Below are positions 33,449-38,220 of a stretch of DNA of 38,220 nt, piece by piece. Origin of the DNA: Reclinomonas americana ATCC 50394 (Eukaryota > Jakobida > Jakobea > Jakobida); assembly GCA_048213135.1 (NCBI GenBank), contig PS015290.1, forward strand, positions 1 to 38,220, written 5' to 3'. Both the position numbers and the translations under genes were made by a program. Each line of letters starts with the position of its first letter. The stretch's first letter is position 1. The notes under the pieces are model-generated. The model made no database searches. It saw nothing but the letters and a program-made list of their open reading frames with translations, and was not told where the DNA came from.

Positions 33449-33811
33449 CATACGAGGAGAAGGGATGCGCGGATGCTCTTTCTTTCTCGCACCTCTCGTC
33501 GTTTTTGAAGCACGTCTCGCTGTTTGTATTGTGAAGCGAGTATGCGTCTTGTGCAGCGTCAACAACGTCGAGTACAAGAGGAGGATCGAGGAATGCTCGC
33601 AGTTGCTGTCGCGGGTCTCTCCCTCACTGTCGTCTACTTCTGCGTTGCTTTGGCTTTCTTTCCTATACTTAATAAACAATCCCCCAGCGTTCAGGCGACA
33701 GGGTGATCAATGCCAGCGCAGGTTTCCAAGAAACGTCCCGACGTCGTTATCGAAGGACGACTCAAACTCCTCTCACACACGCGCATTCACACCCTCTTTT
33801 GCCCCTTCTCC
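33449..33811 (+). promoter_or_regulatory. Intergenic unit between WD40 genes A and B
   Basis: It contains AATAAA at 33671-33676, a plausible poly(A) signal for gene A about 220 bases after its stop. This is followed by CCCCCAGCGT and a block (CAGTGCCAGCGCAG-like, then CGAAGGACGACTCAA) that recurs before gene C at 35060-35200 and, more diverged, before gene A. It should also carry the promoter of gene B. Confidence 0.6.
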
Positions 33812-34552
33812 ATGACCTCCGCTCCCCCTTCTCTCCTCTGCAAACGCCTGCGCGGCCACACGAAGGCGGTGCATGCTGTCGCCGTCACCCCCGACAGTCA
33901 GCATGTTGTCAGTGGAAGTGAGGACAACACGGTGCGAGTGTGGTCGCTCGCGAGTGGAGAGCAGGTACAACGGCTGGAGGGGCACTCTCACCGAGTGCGT
34001 TCCGTCGCCGTCACCCCCGATGGTCAACATGTGGTGAGTGGGAGCTGGGACTGGAGCGTCCGTGTGTGGTCACTGGAGAGCGGAGAAGAAGCACGACGGT
34101 TGAAAGGGCACACTGCATGGGTGCTGTCCGTTGTCGTCACTCCCGATGTTCAGCACGTGGTGAGTGGGAGCGCGGACAAAACCGTGCGAGTGTGGTCACT
34201 GGCGACCGGAGAAGAGGTGCGACTGTGGAAGGGACATGCTGATTGGGTTACGGCTGTTGCCGTCACTCCCGACGGTCAGTTTGTTGTGAGTGGGGGCGTT
34301 GACCGCACAGTGCGCATGTGGTCGCTGGCGACTGGGGAAGAAGTGCGACGAATGGAGGGTCACTCGCGGTGGGTGCGTTCTGTTGCCGTCACGCTTGATG
34401 GTCAATACGTGGTGAGCGGCAGTGATGATGGGACAGTGCGAGTGTGGAGTGTGGCAAGTGGCGAGGAGGTGCGACGATTGGAGGGACACAGCGATGCGGT
34501 ACTGTCTGTCGCCATCACCCCCGACAGTCAGCACGTTGTGAGTGGGAGCTAT
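33812..34552 (+). CDS. WD40 propeller protein, gene B of the array, cut by a gap
   Basis: ATG at 33812 (MTSAPPSLLCK, aligned with the starts of A and C), then six complete or nearly complete 42-residue WD40 repeats ending at VSGSY where the assembly gap begins. By comparison with gene A the gap (356 N) should hide the seventh blade and the 65-residue tail. Every visible blade is intact and in frame, with no intron. Blade 5 (about 34345-34470) is almost identical at the DNA level to blade 5 of gene C (about 35765-35895), and the following blade start matches gene A blade 6, which suggests gene conversion or recent duplication. Function as for gene A: a binding platform with unknown partner. 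Confidence 0.92.
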
Positions 34553-34908
34553 NNNNNNNNNNNNNNNNNNNNNNNNNNNNNNNNNNNNNNNNNNNNNNNN
34601 NNNNNNNNNNNNNNNNNNNNNNNNNNNNNNNNNNNNNNNNNNNNNNNNNNNNNNNNNNNNNNNNNNNNNNNNNNNNNNNNNNNNNNNNNNNNNNNNNNNN
34701 NNNNNNNNNNNNNNNNNNNNNNNNNNNNNNNNNNNNNNNNNNNNNNNNNNNNNNNNNNNNNNNNNNNNNNNNNNNNNNNNNNNNNNNNNNNNNNNNNNNN
34801 NNNNNNNNNNNNNNNNNNNNNNNNNNNNNNNNNNNNNNNNNNNNNNNNNNNNNNNNNNNNNNNNNNNNNNNNNNNNNNNNNNNNNNNNNNNNNNNNNNNN
34901 NNNNNNNN
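34553..34908. other. Assembly gap inside WD40 gene B
   Basis: 356 N. Sequence after it (34909 on) matches the 3' flank of gene A (CAAGAGAAGGCTCGAGGA compared with CAAGAGGAGGATCGAGGA at 33576), so the gap swallows the end of gene B and part of its 3' flank. Open frames continued across it are not real. Confidence 0.9.
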
Positions 34909-34953
34909 CAAGAGAAGGCTCGAGGAGTGCTTGTTGTGGTTGAGCGTTCTTCT

Positions 34954-34994
<41 letters not shown>

Positions 34995-35241
34995 CTCTCT
35001 AACTCCCTCAATGCAATTCGCTTTGTTGCCTCTGTCGTCAACTTCTGCGTTTCTTTGGCTTTCTCTCCTGTATCAAATAAACAATTCCCCAGCGTTTGAC
35101 GAATGACGTGCGCGTTGCTGGTGACAGGGTGACAGATCAGTGCCAGCGCAGAAGTCTAAGTAACGACCCGTCACGGTCATCGAAGGACGACTCAAGCTCC
35201 GTCTCGTCACACACACGCATTCTCTCTTCTGCCCCCGCACC
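34909..35241 (+). promoter_or_regulatory. Intergenic unit between WD40 genes B and C
   Basis: Homologous to 33570-33811: TTCTGCGTTTCTTTGGCTTT, AATAAA at 35076-35081 (poly(A) signal candidate), CCCCAGCG, then CAGTGCCAGCGCAG and CGAAGGACGACTCAA before the gene C start. It differs by a CT run (34956-34990) and an insertion of about 30 bases near 35100. Confidence 0.6.
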
Positions 35242-36325
35242 ATGTCCACAACTCCCCCATCCCTCCCCTGCAAATGCCTGCACGGTCACACATTCACCAT
35301 CCTGTCGGTCGCCGTCTCTCCCGACGGTCAACACATTGTCAGCGGAGGCGGTGACGAGACAATCCGCGTGTGGTCAGCGACGAGTGGAAGACAGGTGCGA
35401 CGACTGGAGGCTCACTCTGCTCGTGTGTGGTGCGTTGCTGTCGCACCCAGCGCGCAGTACATTGTGAGTGGCAGCACAGACAACACAATCGGCGTGTGGG
35501 AGCTGGAGAGTGGTGAGCTCGTGCGACGACTGCAACTGCATGGCACAGTTGTGTACTGCGTGACTGTCACACCCAACGGCCACCACATTGTCAGTGCAAG
35601 TGATGATCACACGGTGCGCGTGTGGTCACTGGCGAGTGGAGAGGAAGTGCGACGATTGGTGGGTCACACTGGCTCGGTGTTGTCTGTGACTGTCACCTCT
35701 GACAGTCGGCATGTGGTGAGCGGGAGTGCCGACGAGACACTGCGCGTGTGGTCGCTGGCGACTGGGGAAGAAGTGCGACGAATGGAGGGTCACTCTCGGT
35801 GGGTGCGTTCTGTTGCCGTCACGCGTGATGGTCAACACGTGGTGAGCGGCAGTGATGATGGGACAGTGCGAGTGTGGAGTGTGGCAAGTGGCGAGGAAGT
35901 GCGACGGCTGCAGGGACACAGCGATCGCGTGTCGTCGGTCGCCGTCACAGCCGACGGCCGGCATGTGGTGAGTGGGAGCTATGACCACACAGTGCGAGTG
36001 TGGTCGGTGGCGAGTGGCGAGGAGGTGCGGCGGCTGGAAGGGCACTCCGAGAGGGTGTGGTCAGTCGCCATCGCGCCGGATGGCCAGCACATTGCCAGCG
36101 GGAGTCGTGTTAGCACAGTGCGCGTGGTCGACGCCGTACGGCCTGGCTCGGCGGGAACTCGATGCGGCACGTTCGGTGATGCGCGCTGTGCAAGAGATGC
36201 AGCGCGAGGGCGACGAAGTGGATAATCCTCGTTGCCTGGTGGAGATCGTGTTCCGCTGCTTCTTGGTCGAGGAGGCGGAGGTTGTTGTCCATCGTTGCTT
36301 CACGGACGACAGTCTTCGACTGTAA
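35242..36325 (+). CDS. WD40 propeller protein, gene C, with a 2-base frameshift before its tail
   Basis: ATG at 35242 (MSTTPPSLPCK). Seven 42-residue WD40 repeats run in frame to about 36120. There, where every other blade reads GTGCGCGTGTGG, this gene reads GTGCGCGTGG, two bases shorter. The original frame then gives about 33 unrelated residues and stops at 36225. The conserved tail (ELDAARSVM, VQEMQ, NPRC, VEIV, RCF, VEEAEVV, HRCFTDD) continues intact in the +2 frame to a TAA at 36323-36325. So this is either a very recent pseudogenising deletion, an assembly error in a GT repeat, or a real protein with a shortened tail. Intact tail codons favour an error or a very young mutation. No intron; a splice that would skip the site is not obvious. 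Confidence 0.88.
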
Positions 36326-36357
36326 CTTGTGTTGGAGAAGGAGTGAGAAAGCCCTGT

Positions 36358-36398
<41 letters not shown>

Positions 36399-37476
36399 TT
36401 CTGTGTTGTCTTGTGTTTCTTTATCGACGTTTCTTCGTTATGTGCATGTACGACGTTGCTAAATTGTTGTTCTGTACAGCAGCCTATGTCTCTGTNNNNN
36501 NNNNNNNNNNNNNNNNNNNNNNNNNNNNNNNNNNNNNNNNNNNNNNNNNNNNNNNNNNNNNNNNNNNNNNNNNNNNNNNNNNNNNNNNNNNNNNNNNNNN
36601 NNNNNNNNNNNNNNNNNNNNNNNNNNNNNNNNNNNNNNNNNNNNNNNNNNNNNNNNNNNNNNNNNNNNNNNNNNNNNNNNNNNNNNNNNNNNNNNNNNNN
36701 NNNNNNNNNNNNNNNNNNNNNNNNNNNNNNNNNNNNNNNNNNNNNNNNNNNNNNNNNNNNNNNNNNNNNNNNNNNNNNNNNNNNNNNNNNNNNNNNNNNN
36801 NNNNNNNNNNNNNNNNNNNNNNNNNNNNNNNNNNNNNNNNNNNNNNNNNNNNNNNNNNNNNNNNNNNNNNNNNNNNNNNNNNNNNNNNNNNNNNNNNNNN
36901 NNNNNNNNNNNNNNNNNNNNNNNNNNNNNNNNNNNNNNNNNNNNNNNNNNNNNNNNNNNNNNNNNNNNNNNNNNNNNNNNNNNNNNNNNNNNNNNNNNNN
37001 NNNNNNNNNNNNNNNNNNNNNNNNNNNNNNNNNNNNNNNNNNNNNNNNNNNNNNNNNNNNNNNNNNNNNNNNNNNNNNNNNNNNNNNNNNNNNNNNNNNN
37101 NNNNNNNNNNNNNNNNNNNNNNNNNNNNNNNNNNNNNNNNNNNNNNNNNNNNNNNNNNNNNNNNNNNNNNNNNNNNNNNNNNNNNNNNNNNNNNNNNNNN
37201 NNNNNNNNNNNNNNNNNNNNNNNNNNNNNNNNNNNNNNNNNNNNNNNNNNNNNNNNNNNNNNNNNNNNNNNNNNNNNNNNNNNNNNNNNNNNNNNNNNNN
37301 NNNNNNNNNNNNNNNNNNNNNNNNNNNNNNNNNNNNNNNNNNNNNNNNNNNNNNNNNNNNNNNNNNNNNNNNNNNNNNNNNNNNNNNNNNNNNNNNNNNN
37401 NNNNNNNNNNNNNNNNNNNNNNNNNNNNNNNNNNNNNNNNNNNNNNNNNNNNNNNNNNNNNNNNNNNNNNNNNNNN
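36326..37476. other. 3' flank of gene C, (CT)n run and a 981-N gap
   Basis: A CT dinucleotide run lies at 36359-36394, followed by about 100 unremarkable bases and the gap 36496-37476. The start of gene D must lie in the gap. Confidence 0.85.
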
Positions 37477-38220
37477 GGGTGCACATTCCAGCAAAGCCAA
37501 GTCCGTCGCCGTCACTCCCGATGGCCAGTACATCGTGAGCGGTGGGATGGACAAGATTGCGCGTGTGTGGTCGCTGGCGAGTGGCAAGGAGGTGCGGCGG
37601 TTTGAAGGACACGGCAGCTATGTGTGCTCTGTCGCCGTTACTCCCGACGGCGAGTACGCTGTGAGTGGGAGTTTGGACACGACTGCGCGAGTGTGGTCGC
37701 TGGCGAGCGGCGACGAAGTTCGACGATTGGGAGGGCACACCGGACCGGTGGAATCTGTTGCCGTCACTCCCGACGGTCGCCACGCAGTGATCTGCAGCTG
37801 GGACTCGATTGTGCGAGTGTGGTCACTCGCGAGTGGAGTAGAAGTGAGAGTGCTGAAGCACTCGACATTGGTGCTCGCTGTGACCATCACTCCCGACGGA
37901 CAACACGTGGTGAGTGGCAGCAACGACAGCATTGTGCGTGTGTGGTCGCTGGCGAGCGGGGAAGAGGTGCGACGGATGAAGGGACGCGCAGGGAGTCTCG
38001 CCATCACGCCTGACGGTCGGCACGTAGTGGGTGGATGTGCGGACAAGACAGTGCGCGTGTGGTCACTCGCGAGTGGTGAACAAGTGTGGCGTCTGAAGGG
38101 ACACACTGACCGGGTGTGGTCCGTCGCCGTCACTCCAGATGGTCGCCACGCTGTGAGCGGGAGCAGGGACAAAACGATGCGAATATGGTCCGTGGAGACA
38201 GGCCGAGAAGTGCAAAGGTT
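37477..38220 (+). CDS. WD40 propeller protein, gene D, both ends missing
   Basis: Open from the gap edge (first full codon at 37478) to the window end without a stop: about 247 codons holding six WD40 repeats of the same type (SVAVTPDG, VSG, VRVWSLASGEEVRR). Blade 4 has KHSTLV where the others have GH near its start, and blade 5 is shortened (KGRAGSLAI), so two loops are altered. It is less like A-C than they are like each other, so it is probably an older copy. Start codon and any tail lie outside what is visible. Confidence 0.92.

Noticed and set aside
36282-37783. Open frames of 300-550 codons across 36282-37783
   Set aside because: Most of their length is the 981-N gap; the real frame after the gap is the WD40 reading of gene D.
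32381-38220. NLR-type (NACHT-WD40) immune receptors
   Set aside because: Each gene starts directly at the first blade; no nucleotide-binding or effector domain is encoded before or after the propeller.
32381-38220. Recent bacterial gene transfer as the source of the WD40 array
   Set aside because: Lack of introns and repeat identity are compatible with it, but base composition and AATAAA-bearing spacers look local and no bacterial neighbour is present, so it cannot be supported from this sequence.

Overview
The window is nuclear DNA of a eukaryote, probably a unicellular one that I cannot place further. It holds COP9 signalosome, NOP9, ABCG, RING-kinase and S9 peptidase genes. Introns are short, mostly GT-AG and very dense on the left, simple-sequence DNA is abundant, and nine N-filled assembly gaps are present (1728-2097, 2632-3037, 7783-8161, 18364-18383, 28010-28599, 31064-31083, 31706-31842, 34553-34908, 36496-37476). 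Genes were rebuilt by hand by joining exons at splice sites so that reading phase and family homology agree. No RNA gene, CRISPR array or recognisable transposon was seen.

Layout. 228-4507 (minus): exons of one or more unidentified coiled-coil/cysteine-containing proteins, split by a repeat- and gap-filled stretch (about 1430-3180). 4986-8685 (minus): RING finger + protein kinase + coiled-coil gene. 8777-16393 (minus): complete ABCG half-transporter in about 35 exons, many of them micro-exons. 16800-23330 (plus): NOP9, the nucleolar Pumilio-like ribosome-biogenesis factor, 8 exons, 927 codons. 23407-29320 (minus): S9 prolyl-oligopeptidase-family peptidase, 17 exons, 658 codons. 29764-31931 (minus): CSN8, with one exon missing (probably in a gap). 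32381 to the right edge (plus): tandem array of four intronless seven-blade WD40 genes, two cut by gaps and one with a 2-base frameshift.

Genes are tightly packed: about 91 bp from the ABCG stop to the RING-kinase start, 76 bp between the convergent NOP9 and S9 stops, and divergent starts about 406 bp (ABCG/NOP9) and 449 bp (CSN8/WD40) apart. They look like ordinary housekeeping and signalling genes, not an operon-like system. The least ordinary features are (1) a recurrent 5' splice site GTTGCG, used at 17 of about 74 reconstructed introns in all five intron-bearing genes; (2) 5-24 nt micro-exons coding for catalytic motifs; and (3) the intronless, concertedly evolving WD40 array with its own conserved C-terminal tail, abutting intron-rich DNA.
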